A stretch of 64,000 nt of DNA from Denitrobacterium detoxificans (GTDB lineage: Bacteria; Actinomycetota; Coriobacteriia; Coriobacteriales; Eggerthellaceae). How positions within the stretch are numbered: position 1 is the stretch's first letter; the number at the start of each line of letters is the position of its first letter. Below are positions 9,201 through 19,011 of this stretch, piece after piece. The notes beneath the pieces are model-generated. The model did not search any database. It was not told where the DNA came from and was given only the letters and a program-made list of their open reading frames with translations. The stretch spans positions 1,644,432-1,708,431 of the forward strand of contig NZ_CP011402.1 of assembly GCF_001643775.1 (NCBI RefSeq), given 5' to 3'. Made by a program: the position numbers and the translations under genes.

Positions 9201-11468
9201 GTGGACGGCTCAGAAACGCTGACGGTTACCGCCTTGCCTGAAGAGGCAAACAACGAAGCGCTGCCCGACACCCTCACCTGGACGAGCAGCGATGAAAGCG
9301 TCGCCACGGTAGACGACGCCGGCAAGGTGACCGGTGTCGCCCCGGGCACGGCGACCATCACCGTCACCACGAACAATGGAACGGAAGACACAACCGACGA
9401 CAAGTCAGACACCTGTACTGTAACGGTAACCCAGGCTCAGGTGGCCGCGCCCGCGATAGACTCCAAACCCTACACGGGCGAAAAACAAGTCGCCGACGTG
9501 CCCGAAAGCAAAGCCTATACCGTGACGACCAACGAAGGCGGCACGGATGTTGGCAGCTACAGCGTCGTGTTGACGCTTGCAGACCCTACTAAGTACAAAT
9601 GGGCGGACAGCGACGATGCTGTCAAAACGCTTACGTTCGAAATAACCAAGGCGGTGCTCGATGTGACCGTGCCGGAACTGGCCGCCGTGACTTACGACCC
9701 GGCCAAGACCCTTGCAAATGTGCCGCTTCCCGAGGGCTGGGCGTGGGCGAATAGCGCCACTGTGCCCACCGTGGGCAATAGCGGCTACCGGGCTGTACTT
9801 GCGGTCGACGACACGAACTACGACTGCGCCGGCGTCGAGGGCTACGACGCGGCCAACCACAAAGTTACGCGGACCGTCCCCCTTACCGTGACCAAGGCCA
9901 CTGTGGCCACGCCCGAGATTGCGAGCAAAGCTTACACGGGTGAAACGCAGACTGCTGACGTGCCGGCAAGCGACCTGTACACCGTGACAGAGAACGAGGG
10001 CGGTACGGAGCCCGGGACCTACGACGTCGTGCTCACGCTGAAGGACCCCGCCAACTACGCGTGGGAAGGCGTCGAGGGCCCGACCGTGACGCTGGGCTTC
10101 GTGATCCGCGAGTGCGAGCACGACTGGAACGAGCCCATCTACACATGGAACGAAGACAATACCAAGGTCACGGCGAAGCGCGTCTGCAAGAAGGATGCAA
10201 GCCACGTGGAAACGGAGACCGTGGACGTCACCTCCGAGGTGACCAAAGAGCCCGCCGGAGACGAACTCGGCGTGAGGACGTATACGTCGGGCCCCTTCGC
10301 CAATCCGGCCTTCACCGTGCAGACCAAGACGGAAACGATTTCGGCAGAGGGGCACGCACATAGCTGGACGGAGCCGACTTACGAATGGGCGGCCGACAAC
10401 ATGGAAGTAAGAGCCTCGCGCGCCTTGACGAATGACCCAAGCTTCGTAGAGGTCGAGACGGTCACTCCCATCGTTACGGACGTGAACCCGAAATGCACCG
10501 AGGCGGGCACGAGGACCTACACGGCAAGCTTCAAGAACATCGCCTTCGCGACGCAGACGAGGACGAGCGAGATTCCCGCGACGGGCCATGCGGCCGCCGC
10601 GCCCCTGCGCGAAAGCGAGGTGGCGGCCACGTGCGAGAAGGCCGGAAGCTATGACGAGGTCGTCTACTGCTCGGCTTGCGGCGCCGAGCTTTCCCGCGTG
10701 GCAAAGGCCATCGACCCGCTCGGCCACGACTGGGGCGATCCGGCCTACGAGTGGGCGGCCGACAACGGCAGCGTGACGGCGACGCTTGCCTGCAAGAGGG
10801 ACGCAAGCCATGTTGAGACGGAAACCGCCGAGACCACGTCGGCGGTAACCAAGGAGCCGACGGAAGCCGAAGAGGGCGCAAGGACCTATACGGCGACCTT
10901 CGCGAACCCCGCCTTCGAGACCCAAGCCAAGACCGAGCCGATCCCCAAGCTGGAGCCAGATGGGGGCGTTTCCTACAGGAGCGCCGAGGGCGACGGCCTG
11001 CAGTGGACGAGGGGCAGCTCGGCGACGGCGGATTTCACCTTCAAGCGCTCGGTGGACGACGACGCGACCTTCTCCCACTTCACCGGCATCCAGGTGGACG
11101 GGGAGGACGTCGACGCGGCCAACTACACGGCGGAGCCTGGCAGCGTCATCGTGAAGCTGAAGCCGGCCTACCTCGAGACGCTGGCCGTGGGCGAGCATAC
11201 CCTGACCGCGATGTTCGATGACGCCGGCAGCGTGGATGCGCGCTTCGAGGTGCTTGCGGCGCCCGCGGCGAAGGGCGCCGCCTCGAAGGCCAACTCCGCA
11301 TCAACCAACTCCGCATCAGCCAACTCCGCGTCAGCCAAGACCGGCGACGCCATGCCGGTCGCGCTGCTTGCGTCGCTCGCCGTCCTGAGCGTCGCCGCGC
11401 TGATCGTGGCCGGGGTTGCGAACCGCGCCCGCCGTTCAGCGCATGTCGGCAAGCATGCCCGCCTCTAA
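6294..11468 (+). CDS. Giant secreted repeat protein with AGIGGG beta-solenoid and Ig-like domains
   Basis: The 1724-residue product has a signal peptide (hydrophobic core ending AYA-NEA near residue 31). Residues of about 140-800 hold some 20 repeats with the core AGIGGG followed by short I-x-GG-x-V/I-x-A strands; the pattern suggests a parallel beta-solenoid. Then come a bacterial-repeat-like segment (about 840-950), a BIG2-type Ig-like domain (about 955-1040) and three segments containing A-Y-TGE-Q or related motifs (about 1045-1270). Repeated modules starting HDWNEP or HSWTEP with cysteine pairs follow (about 1270-1550), then a last beta domain (about 1556-1655). It ends KTGD, a membrane helix (about 1686-1709) and an Arg-rich tail, like a sortase-sorted or membrane-held surface protein. 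Role unknown; adhesion or glycan binding is a guess. It stands alone between divergent mraZ and a strong terminator. Confidence 0.85.
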   Translation: MKETARKSERLLLALVLAMGFLFATSGTAYANEAVAYVEKSWDSAKAEVVSETKTAECTPITSSTTGISGWYVVNGNIESSKRLVVSGTANIVLADGAKLYLEDGINVPAGATLNIYSQSEGDSAGELYCDADTNDNAAIGANETSGDCGTINIHGGKVTADTKTKGEDAAGIGGGEEGNGGTVTIYGGIVKAYGGSVNDEGGAGIGGGDCDDGVGGNGGLVYIYGGDVTAQGGANAAGIGGGDDGGNGGLVYIYGGTVNATGGSVNSRGGAGIGGGGIGSGDWIEIYGGDVTAQGGANAAGIGGGDEGKSGAIRIYGGTVNATGGSDNYDGGAGIGGGNEAAGYDIFIYGGNVTAQGGCDAAGIGGGDDGEGTSIGINGADTIVNAIGGKYGAGIGGGQGKGSDKIYIRNGSVTAQGGANAAGIGGGESGAGGTITISGGTITATSVSDGAGIGGGDSGAGGTINISGGIVEATGGAYGAGIGGGDAANGGEINISSGTITATGGEDAAGIGGGEDGNGGTINITGGTITSSGGKNGAGIGGGQHGTGGTITINSATGELITAKSPEDGAGIGGGDLAGGGKITIENGKIKATGGSSHVIVPFDAYDFGGAGIGGGDGGDTGGSGPSGEITINGGDIEAQGGYSAAGIGAGKRSSCETVTITGGKIIAKGGTGTAFSTGRGGAGVGSGSLGSGSGAITISGGDVTATGGANAAGVGGGYEVAAGTINISGGKVSATGGAYKDLGSSSSWDGGAGAGIGGGQGKSGGTITISGGTIEATGGASENTKAAGIGGGQDAEDATNITLRYDEADYDISVKASSYRYSSEDTSVTLTMEKPFMDKDTREGFEAKSYTENNLDTFDNRTLVRANTYGVMVPEIQGGSIVPDKSRAVESSTVTLTVTPDAEGWELKSGTLKAVAGTTEQTLTQDTSDSSKYTFAMPASDVTVTADFELKVRADSISLNKKSATLAVDGSETLTVTALPEEANNEALPDTLTWTSSDESVATVDDAGKVTGVAPGTATITVTTNNGTEDTTDDKSDTCTVTVTQAQVAAPAIDSKPYTGEKQVADVPESKAYTVTTNEGGTDVGSYSVVLTLADPTKYKWADSDDAVKTLTFEITKAVLDVTVPELAAVTYDPAKTLANVPLPEGWAWANSATVPTVGNSGYRAVLAVDDTNYDCAGVEGYDAANHKVTRTVPLTVTKATVATPEIASKAYTGETQTADVPASDLYTVTENEGGTEPGTYDVVLTLKDPANYAWEGVEGPTVTLGFVIRECEHDWNEPIYTWNEDNTKVTAKRVCKKDASHVETETVDVTSEVTKEPAGDELGVRTYTSGPFANPAFTVQTKTETISAEGHAHSWTEPTYEWAADNMEVRASRALTNDPSFVEVETVTPIVTDVNPKCTEAGTRTYTASFKNIAFATQTRTSEIPATGHAAAAPLRESEVAATCEKAGSYDEVVYCSACGAELSRVAKAIDPLGHDWGDPAYEWAADNGSVTATLACKRDASHVETETAETTSAVTKEPTEAEEGARTYTATFANPAFETQAKTEPIPKLEPDGGVSYRSAEGDGLQWTRGSSATADFTFKRSVDDDATFSHFTGIQVDGEDVDAANYTAEPGSVIVKLKPAYLETLAVGEHTLTAMFDDAGSVDARFEVLAAPAAKGAASKANSASTNSASANSASAKTGDAMPVALLASLAVLSVAALIVAGVANRARRSAHVGKHARL
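6715..8690 (+). repeat. Coding tandem repeat array (AGIGGG units)
   Basis: About 20 in-frame units share the DNA core GCCGGCATCGGCGGCGG or close variants, encoding AGIGGG; the last units degenerate to AGIGAG, AGVGSG and AGVGGG. Unit length varies from about 22 to 45 codons. In the first third, units alternate between an AQGGANAAGIGGG type and an NATGGS...GGAGIGGG type, forming a two-unit higher-order repeat. This indicates expansion by duplication of dimers. Confidence 0.85.
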
Positions 11469-11495
11469 CCTGCAGGAGATGCTTCTCGCCGCGTA

Positions 11496-11534
11496 AAATG
11501 CGGAAAAGGGGCGGCGCCCCTTTTCCGCATTTTG
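11496..11534. terminator. Strong bidirectional terminator
   Basis: Perfect 18-bp arms (AAAATGCGGAAAAGGGGC and its complement) flank a 3-nt GGC loop. There is an A-run before and a T-run after, so it can act in both directions. It lies 27 bp past the surface-protein stop and faces the 3' end of xerD, ending both convergent transcripts. Confidence 0.9.
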
Positions 11535-11645
11535 GTTATACCAACGCTGCGAGAACTCGCTCCAATACTGAAAACGTGGAAAAGGGAATCCTCCCCAAAG
11601 CGACAGCCGTGGCCAAGGACCCTACCGAAGTATGGGATGCATGGC

Positions 11646-12560
11646 CTAATGCGCGCGAGGATGCGCGTGCAGATATTCCTCGACCAAATGCGCGCGCTGC
11701 ACGTGCGTGTAGATTTGCGTGGTGGAGATATCGGCATGCCCCAGCATGTCCTGGATGACACGCAAGTCGGCGCCACCCTCCAGCATATGCGTGGCACAGG
11801 AATGACGAAGCGTATGAGGATGCAGGTCGTCCACGCCTATCGCCTGCCCCGCCTTGCGCACCAACGCATGCACCGCTTGGCGGGTGAGCCTGCCACCGCG
11901 GGCATTCAGGAACACGGCGCTCGTTGGCTGCGTAGCGCGCGCAAGGTGCGGCCTACCCTCGGAAAGATAGACCCTCAGCGCGCGCTCCGCCGCACCCGAG
12001 ACGGGAACCACGCGCTCCTTGCTGCCCTTCCCCATTACCAGCAGGAACCCATCACTCAGGTGAACGCGGTCGACATCCAGGCCGCACAGCTCGCTCACAC
12101 GCAGCCCGCAGCCGTACAGCACCTCAAGAATGGCGCGGTCGCGCAGCTCGCGCGGCGTATCGCCGCAAAAGAGGTCGATCATGCGACAGGCCTGCTGCAC
12201 GCTGAGCACGTCCGGCAGATGCTGGGGCTTGCGCGGCAAGCCCACCGTCTCGGTTGGATTAGCCGTGGCATAGCCCTCACGCACCAGGAACTTGTGAAAC
12301 GTCTTCAACGCGGAAAGAATGCGTGCCATGGTAGAGGGCGCATAATGCAGCCCATCCTTCAGATAGCGCTCGAAGTCTACGACCACCGTACGCGTAACCT
12401 GGGAAAAGCCATGTGCGGGGGCAATAGGGCACCCAAAAGCAGGGTTCGTAAGATAGCGCAGGTAGATAGCCAAATCATGCTCGTACGCCTCGACCGTGAG
12501 CTCGGCGGAGGCGCGTTCCACACGCAAGTATGAGATGAATTCGGCAATGATGTCTTCCAT
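11646..12560 (-). CDS. xerD: Tyrosine site-specific recombinase XerD-like
   Basis: This is a 304-residue tyrosine recombinase of the size expected for the chromosome dimer resolution enzymes XerC/XerD. An N-terminal SAM-like core-binding domain (about 1-105) precedes the catalytic domain. The catalytic set is complete: R154 (CGLRVSEL), K178 region (GKGSKERVVP), H249 and R252 (HTLRH), H275 (LGHA) and Y284 (YTHV). The single, stand-alone gene beside pyrG and away from phage genes supports the housekeeping role. Whether it is XerC, XerD or a sole Xer cannot be told from this window. Confidence 0.88.
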   Translation of the reverse strand: MEDIIAEFISYLRVERASAELTVEAYEHDLAIYLRYLTNPAFGCPIAPAHGFSQVTRTVVVDFERYLKDGLHYAPSTMARILSALKTFHKFLVREGYATANPTETVGLPRKPQHLPDVLSVQQACRMIDLFCGDTPRELRDRAILEVLYGCGLRVSELCGLDVDRVHLSDGFLLVMGKGSKERVVPVSGAAERALRVYLSEGRPHLARATQPTSAVFLNARGGRLTRQAVHALVRKAGQAIGVDDLHPHTLRHSCATHMLEGGADLRVIQDMLGHADISTTQIYTHVQRAHLVEEYLHAHPRAH

Positions 12561-12615
12561 GCGCCCAGTGTACTACGCTCGGCGCATGGCACGGGAAACG
12601 CCCCAGTAAAAAAGA

Positions 12616-12645
12616 TCGGGCTGGAGAGGAGTAGCTCCAGCCCGA
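12616..12645 (-). terminator. Terminator after pyrG
   Basis: An 11-bp perfect stem (TCGGGCTGGAG and its complement) with an 8-nt loop is followed on the minus strand by TCTTTTTTAC. It lies 47 bp beyond the pyrG stop. Confidence 0.9.
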
Positions 12646-12692
12646 CATAACGGCATGCTATGAACGTCGCATGCGCATACCCAAAGGGAACC

Positions 12693-14369
<1,677 letters not shown>

Positions 14370-14471
14370 CTAAACCACGCGGCACACACGTCTTTCTATT
14401 GTAGCGAGCGAGAAAGCGTCGGGCGATAGAGAAGGGCACGTGTTAACACATGCGTAACAAAGAACTGAAAG

Positions 14472-16079
14472 TTATCGGCGCTTCAGGCGACGCATGAAGC
14501 GCTCTACGATGCTGAACTCCTCAACGCGGAACAGGCGACATGCGCCAAAGACAACCGCCAGGCCGACGATGCCGCAGATGGCAAGCTGGATGATGGCATT
14601 CGCCATAGCGCCAATGCCAGGAATGGTGGGGATGAACGCCAGCAGCAACGCCGTGGGCACGCAGCCCACCACAGTGGCAAGCACCGTTCGAATGGTAGTC
14701 TGCACCGTCTTGTTCTGCGGGTCCTTCCCCACGTAATGATTGAGCAAGACCACCGAAGCGACCGCACGCACCGTGAAGTAGATGAAGTCGGCCACGGGCA
14801 CGCCCATGAGGCCCAGCACGCCACGCTGGCACAACACGGCATACAGAATGAGCTGCAGCACAACGATGGCGCAGTTCATGAGCGCGAACGCCATAAGCTT
14901 GCGCAACGAGGCAAACGCCTTGTACAAATACATGCCCACCGAATACAAGGGCAAGCTGAGAATCCACACCTGCAGAATCTCGCTTACCTGGTACACGTCA
15001 TCGCCCGTGAAGGCGCCGGCATGGAACAGCGAGATAAGCGGCTGGGCAAGCACGAACAGCAGACCCGTGAGCGGGATAATCATGAAGAGCGTACCGCGCA
15101 GGCCCTGCCCCACCTGCGAGCGGAAGCGCGAAATATCGCCACGCGCCACCGAATCGCTCATTTCGGTAAACATGGTGCTGGAAAGCGACACTGCCACCAC
15201 GCCATAGGGCAGCTGATACCACATCCAGGCATACGACAGCGTCGACGGGCCATTATCGGCGCCGACCAAGCTGAAGGCGTTGCGGAAGCTCACTGCCACG
15301 ACATTCGCCACAATGTAAATGAGTGAGGGCACGGCAATCTTGATGGTCTCGGCGATAGCCGGGTCCTTCAAGTTAATGTAGGGACGCCAACGATACCCCG
15401 TCTTCAAGAGCGCGGGGATCTGAATCACGAACTGAACGGCAACGCCTAGCGTGGCACCCACGCCCAGCATGATGAGGGCCGCCGTGGAATTAACCTGCGA
15501 AAGCGGCACGTACGCGAAAAACGTGATGATGACCACGATATTGTTGAGCGCCGGCGCCACGGACGTAAGCAAGAACGAGCGCTTGGCGTTCAGCACGCCG
15601 GTGATGACGCCACCCAAGCCATAGAACACCAGCTGGAACGCGAAGATGCGGAAGAACATAACCGTCTGCTGGTACACGTCGGAATCAGCGCTCTGCGTGA
15701 ACGTCTGCGTAGCTACTACCTGCTCGGCAAAGATGCTGCAGAGCACGGAAAGCGCACCCAACAGGATGAGCGTGATATTCAGGATGTTCGAGGTGTACTT
15801 GCTCTCGCCTTCCTTGCCGAAGCGTTCGCGCTCCAGAAGAAGCACGGGCAGGAACGCCGTAGAAAGAAAGCCACCAGCCACCAGCTCGAACACCACATTG
15901 GGCAGATTGTTGGCAACCTGGTAGGCGCTCGTGAGCATGGAATTGCCCAGGGCGAACGCCATGGCCCACGTGCGAATAAGGCCCGACGCACGCGATAGCA
16001 GCGTGCCGAGCGTCATGAGGCCGGTATTCTTGATAACGGAGTTGCGCGCGTCGTCGCGCGATGAGCTTTGCGTATCCAT
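14472..16079 (-). CDS. murJ: Lipid II flippase MurJ (MviN family)
   Basis: This is a polytopic protein of about 535 residues with roughly 14 membrane segments. It carries the MurJ/MviN start segment KNTGLMTLGTLLSRASGLIRTWAMAFALG and further family stretches such as NNLPNVVFELVAGG. MurJ flips lipid II across the membrane for wall synthesis. It is transcribed divergently from nadK with only about 60 bp between them. Neither this ATG nor another 30 bp upstream (16109) has a clear ribosome-binding site; the internal one was chosen because it matches the usual N-terminus. It links functionally to the wall genes at the left edge. Confidence 0.9.
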   Translation of the reverse strand: MDTQSSSRDDARNSVIKNTGLMTLGTLLSRASGLIRTWAMAFALGNSMLTSAYQVANNLPNVVFELVAGGFLSTAFLPVLLLERERFGKEGESKYTSNILNITLILLGALSVLCSIFAEQVVATQTFTQSADSDVYQQTVMFFRIFAFQLVFYGLGGVITGVLNAKRSFLLTSVAPALNNIVVIITFFAYVPLSQVNSTAALIMLGVGATLGVAVQFVIQIPALLKTGYRWRPYINLKDPAIAETIKIAVPSLIYIVANVVAVSFRNAFSLVGADNGPSTLSYAWMWYQLPYGVVAVSLSSTMFTEMSDSVARGDISRFRSQVGQGLRGTLFMIIPLTGLLFVLAQPLISLFHAGAFTGDDVYQVSEILQVWILSLPLYSVGMYLYKAFASLRKLMAFALMNCAIVVLQLILYAVLCQRGVLGLMGVPVADFIYFTVRAVASVVLLNHYVGKDPQNKTVQTTIRTVLATVVGCVPTALLLAFIPTIPGIGAMANAIIQLAICGIVGLAVVFGACRLFRVEEFSIVERFMRRLKRR

Positions 16080-16141
16080 AACGGGGAAAATGGTAGCATA
16101 TAGGGGCATTTATTGATTACGAACGCAGACGAGGTCTCTAT

Positions 16142-17008
16142 ATGCACATCTTGGTAGTACGCAACGACGAAGGCGCAAAGGCAATCGATGCGTCGCTGAT
16201 GATTTCCGCCTACCTTACCAGCCAGGGAATCACCTGTTCCATCACGAATTCGATCGACGTGACGCCCGATTACATCGAAGGCGCCGACATGGCGGTCGCA
16301 CTGGGCGGCGATGGAACCATCCTGCGCACGGCGCACATCGTGGGCTACACGGGCATCCCCATCCTGGGCATCAACTTTGGCCACCTGGGCTTCCTGGCAA
16401 ACGACCCCACCGACAGCGTCATTGCCATGGTGGCAAGCGCACTCGCCGGAGAATGCACGAAGGAAGAGCGTACCAACCTGCGCATTAGCGTGCTGTGCGA
16501 AGGAGACGACGAGGACGCCTTCGACCACCTGAGCACGAGCCCTTTCGACCGCTCCAACGACCGCAGCTTCTTTGCGCTGAATGAGATTTGCGTCTCACGC
16601 GGAGCTTCGGGCCGCATCATCGGGTTCGACGTGGCGTTCAACGGCGATCGCCTGGCCAACATGCGTGGCGACGGCATGGTGGTAGCAAGCGCCACGGGCT
16701 CCACCGCCTATGCGCTTTCCGCTGGCGGCCCGCTCATCGCCCCCGGGTTCCAGGGGCTGGTCGTGGTGCCGCTGGCGCCGCATTCCATCTCGGCGCGCGC
16801 CGTAGTCACCGACCCGAACGACATCGTCGACGTCACCCTCTTCGATACGCCTTCGGAAAAGGACGCAACGCTCTTCATTGATGGCTGGCACGACGAACTG
16901 CCCGCCCCCATTCGTGCCGTGCGCGTCCAACGCGGCAGCACGCCAACCACCCTTCTTCGCTGCAACTACAAGGGCTTCTACGTTCAGTCGAAGAAGGCGT
17001 TCTTCTAA
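16142..17008 (+). CDS. nadK: NAD kinase
   Basis: NadK phosphorylates NAD to NADP. The 288-residue protein has the GGDGT motif at 55-59, the NE motif in ALNEICVSRG, and the family segment TGSTAYALSAGGPL. A GAGG lies 7 bp before the ATG. In many bacteria nadK precedes recN; here it precedes an aldo/keto reductase 54 bp downstream on the same strand. The two may form an operon linking NADP(H) supply and a reductase. Confidence 0.95.
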   Translation: MHILVVRNDEGAKAIDASLMISAYLTSQGITCSITNSIDVTPDYIEGADMAVALGGDGTILRTAHIVGYTGIPILGINFGHLGFLANDPTDSVIAMVASALAGECTKEERTNLRISVLCEGDDEDAFDHLSTSPFDRSNDRSFFALNEICVSRGASGRIIGFDVAFNGDRLANMRGDGMVVASATGSTAYALSAGGPLIAPGFQGLVVVPLAPHSISARAVVTDPNDIVDVTLFDTPSEKDATLFIDGWHDELPAPIRAVRVQRGSTPTTLLRCNYKGFYVQSKKAFF

Positions 17009-17062
17009 ACGCAAGATCGCAAGAACGAAGCAAGCACGGGTTATGCGGACAAGGAGCAGACA

Positions 17063-18196
17063 ATGGGCACATGGATGGATGCAACGCTGGGAAAGCTGGG
17101 GTTTGGCTGCATGCGTCTGCCAAAAACCGATGATGAACTGGACATGCCCGCCATCTGTGCCATGTTCGACGCGTTTCTAGAGGCTGGGTTCAATTACTTC
17201 GACACCGCCCACGTGTACCTGGGAGGACAAAGCGAGGTAGCACTGCGCGAATGCCTCGTAAAGCGCCACCCGCGCGACTCCTTCTTCCTTGCCGACAAGC
17301 TTTCGAACCAGAACTTCGAGGTCGAGGAAGACATCGACCCACTCCTCGACCTCGAGCTAGAAACGCTGGGCGTGGACTACATGGACATGTTGCTCCTGCA
17401 CGCCCAGAATGCAACCAACTACGAGAAGTACACCGCAACCCACGCGTACGAGCACGCCTTCGCTTTCAAGGCGGCAGGTAAAACCCGATACGTGGGGATG
17501 TCATTCCACGATTCTCCCGACGTGCTCGAGCGCATCCTGAACGACCATCCCGACCTTGACGCCGTGCAACTGCAGGTGAACTGGGCCGATTGGGAAAGCG
17601 CTTCCGTCCAGAGCCGTGCGTGCGTAGAACTATGCGCGCAGCGAAACATCCCCGTCATCGTGATGGAGCCACTCAAGGGCGGAAACCTCGTGAGCGTTCC
17701 CGAGCCCGTTCAGCAGATCATCGACGACATGGACAACCCAGAGGGGCTTTCCAACGCGGGGCTCGCGCTACGTTTCGCAGCGACGCACCCCAGCATAGCC
17801 ATGGTACTTTCGGGCATGCGCACCATCGAAGACGTGCGCGACAACGTACGAGCGATGCGCACCCCAACGCCTCTCTCGAAAGCGCAAGCCGAGTCGCTGC
17901 AACAGGCCGCCGAGAAAATCGCCTCGATGGGCATGATTGCCTGCACGGCATGCCACTACTGCACCGACGGCTGCCCCGAGGGCATACGCATCCCCGAAAT
18001 GCTCGATTGCCTGAATACGAAACGCGTATTCGGCGGTTGGAATCCCAGCTGGTACTACAACAATTCGCTCGTATCCGAAGGACACGCCAAGGCGAGCGAA
18101 TGCCTGCAATGCGGCATCTGCGAAGAGGCATGCCCGCAGTTCCTGCCCATTTGCGACTTACTCGAAGAAGTAGCCTCCGAGCTGGAAGGCAACTAG
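17063..18196 (+). CDS. Aldo/keto reductase with C-terminal 4Fe-4S ferredoxin domain
   Basis: This is a 377-residue oxidoreductase. The N-terminal two thirds form an aldo/keto reductase barrel (LGFGCMRLPK start, NYFDTAHVYLGGQSE active-site region). The C-terminal part has two cysteine clusters: CTACHYCTDGC near residue 293 and CLQCGICEEAC near 346, typical of 4Fe-4S binding. Such fusions are common in anaerobes; their substrates are mostly unknown and electrons probably come from ferredoxin or NADPH. An AAGGAG sits 6 bp before the ATG. The stop codon overlaps that of convergent map by the palindrome CTAG. Confidence 0.88.
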   Translation: MGTWMDATLGKLGFGCMRLPKTDDELDMPAICAMFDAFLEAGFNYFDTAHVYLGGQSEVALRECLVKRHPRDSFFLADKLSNQNFEVEEDIDPLLDLELETLGVDYMDMLLLHAQNATNYEKYTATHAYEHAFAFKAAGKTRYVGMSFHDSPDVLERILNDHPDLDAVQLQVNWADWESASVQSRACVELCAQRNIPVIVMEPLKGGNLVSVPEPVQQIIDDMDNPEGLSNAGLALRFAATHPSIAMVLSGMRTIEDVRDNVRAMRTPTPLSKAQAESLQQAAEKIASMGMIACTACHYCTDGCPEGIRIPEMLDCLNTKRVFGGWNPSWYYNNSLVSEGHAKASECLQCGICEEACPQFLPICDLLEEVASELEGN

Positions 18197-18975
18197 TTCT
18201 TCTTCATTACCGGGCGGCGGTACTCGGGCTCCACGGTAAGCAGGATAGGACCACCCTCAGTGATGGCCACCGTCTTCTCGAAATGAGCCGCCGGCTTGCC
18301 ATCGCGCGTAAGCACCAGCCAACCATCGTTACCCGCGCGCGTCTTGCGCGTCCCCATGCAGATCATGGGCTCGATGGCGATAACCATGCCCTCTTCCAAG
18401 CGCAAGCCCATATGGCGATGCCCATAATTGGGAACATTGGGATCTTCGTGCATGTCGCGACCCACGCCATGACCCACGTATTCACGCACGACGCCATACC
18501 CATGGGCTTCCGCATGTTCCTGGCACGCATGCCCCACATCGCCTAGGCGATTACCGGGACGGGCTGCCGAAATGGCGCGCCACATGCACTCTTCCGTTAC
18601 ATCGAGCAGCTTCTGCACCTCGGGCTTAATACGACCCACGGGGTACGTCCAGGCGTTATCGCCCACCCAACCGTCGACGATGGCGCCCGTGTCGATGGAG
18701 ATGATATCGCCCTCGTGCAGAATGACGTCCTTACTGGGAATTCCGTGAACAATCTGGTCGTTCACGGAAGAGCAAATAGTTCCGGGGAAGCCGCCGTAGC
18801 CCTTGAACGCAGGAATGCCACCTTCGGCACGAATGATTTTCTCGGCATGCCTGTCCAGTTCGAGCGTGGAGATGCCTGGTTCGATGATTCGCCCTACTTC
18901 GCGCAGAGCCTTCGCCGATAGCCTGCCCGCCTCTTTCATCGCTTCGATTTCGGCAGGCGTTTTCCTGATAATCAT
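18193..18975 (-). CDS. map: Methionine aminopeptidase, type I
   Basis: Map removes the initiator methionine from nascent proteins. The 260-residue protein starts MIIRKTPAEIEAMKEAGR, as in type I enzymes. It contains metal-ligand regions such as SIDTGAIVDGWVGDNAWT and the family stretch GHGVGRDMHEDPNVPNYGH. An upstream in-frame extension of 8 codons lacks support. In many Gram-positive bacteria map lies beside adk in the spc cluster. Here it is detached, more than 30 kb from adk, and followed by the convergent aldo/keto reductase with a shared CTAG. Confidence 0.93.
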   Translation of the reverse strand: MIIRKTPAEIEAMKEAGRLSAKALREVGRIIEPGISTLELDRHAEKIIRAEGGIPAFKGYGGFPGTICSSVNDQIVHGIPSKDVILHEGDIISIDTGAIVDGWVGDNAWTYPVGRIKPEVQKLLDVTEECMWRAISAARPGNRLGDVGHACQEHAEAHGYGVVREYVGHGVGRDMHEDPNVPNYGHRHMGLRLEEGMVIAIEPMICMGTRKTRAGNDGWLVLTRDGKPAAHFEKTVAITEGGPILLTVEPEYRRPVMKKN

Positions 18976-19011
18976 TCCAATCCCCGCATTCCCTTGCAAA
19001 CGCGCCAGTCG

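Noticed and set aside
9405-11198. Minus-strand open frame (597 codons) inside the giant surface-protein gene
   Set aside because: It is antisense to a coherent domain series with a signal peptide and membrane tail. No motif is recognisable in it.
11646-12560. Tyrosine recombinase as a sign of an integrated phage or island
   Set aside because: Length and motifs fit a housekeeping Xer protein, no attachment-site repeats or phage genes are nearby, and a tRNA target is absent.
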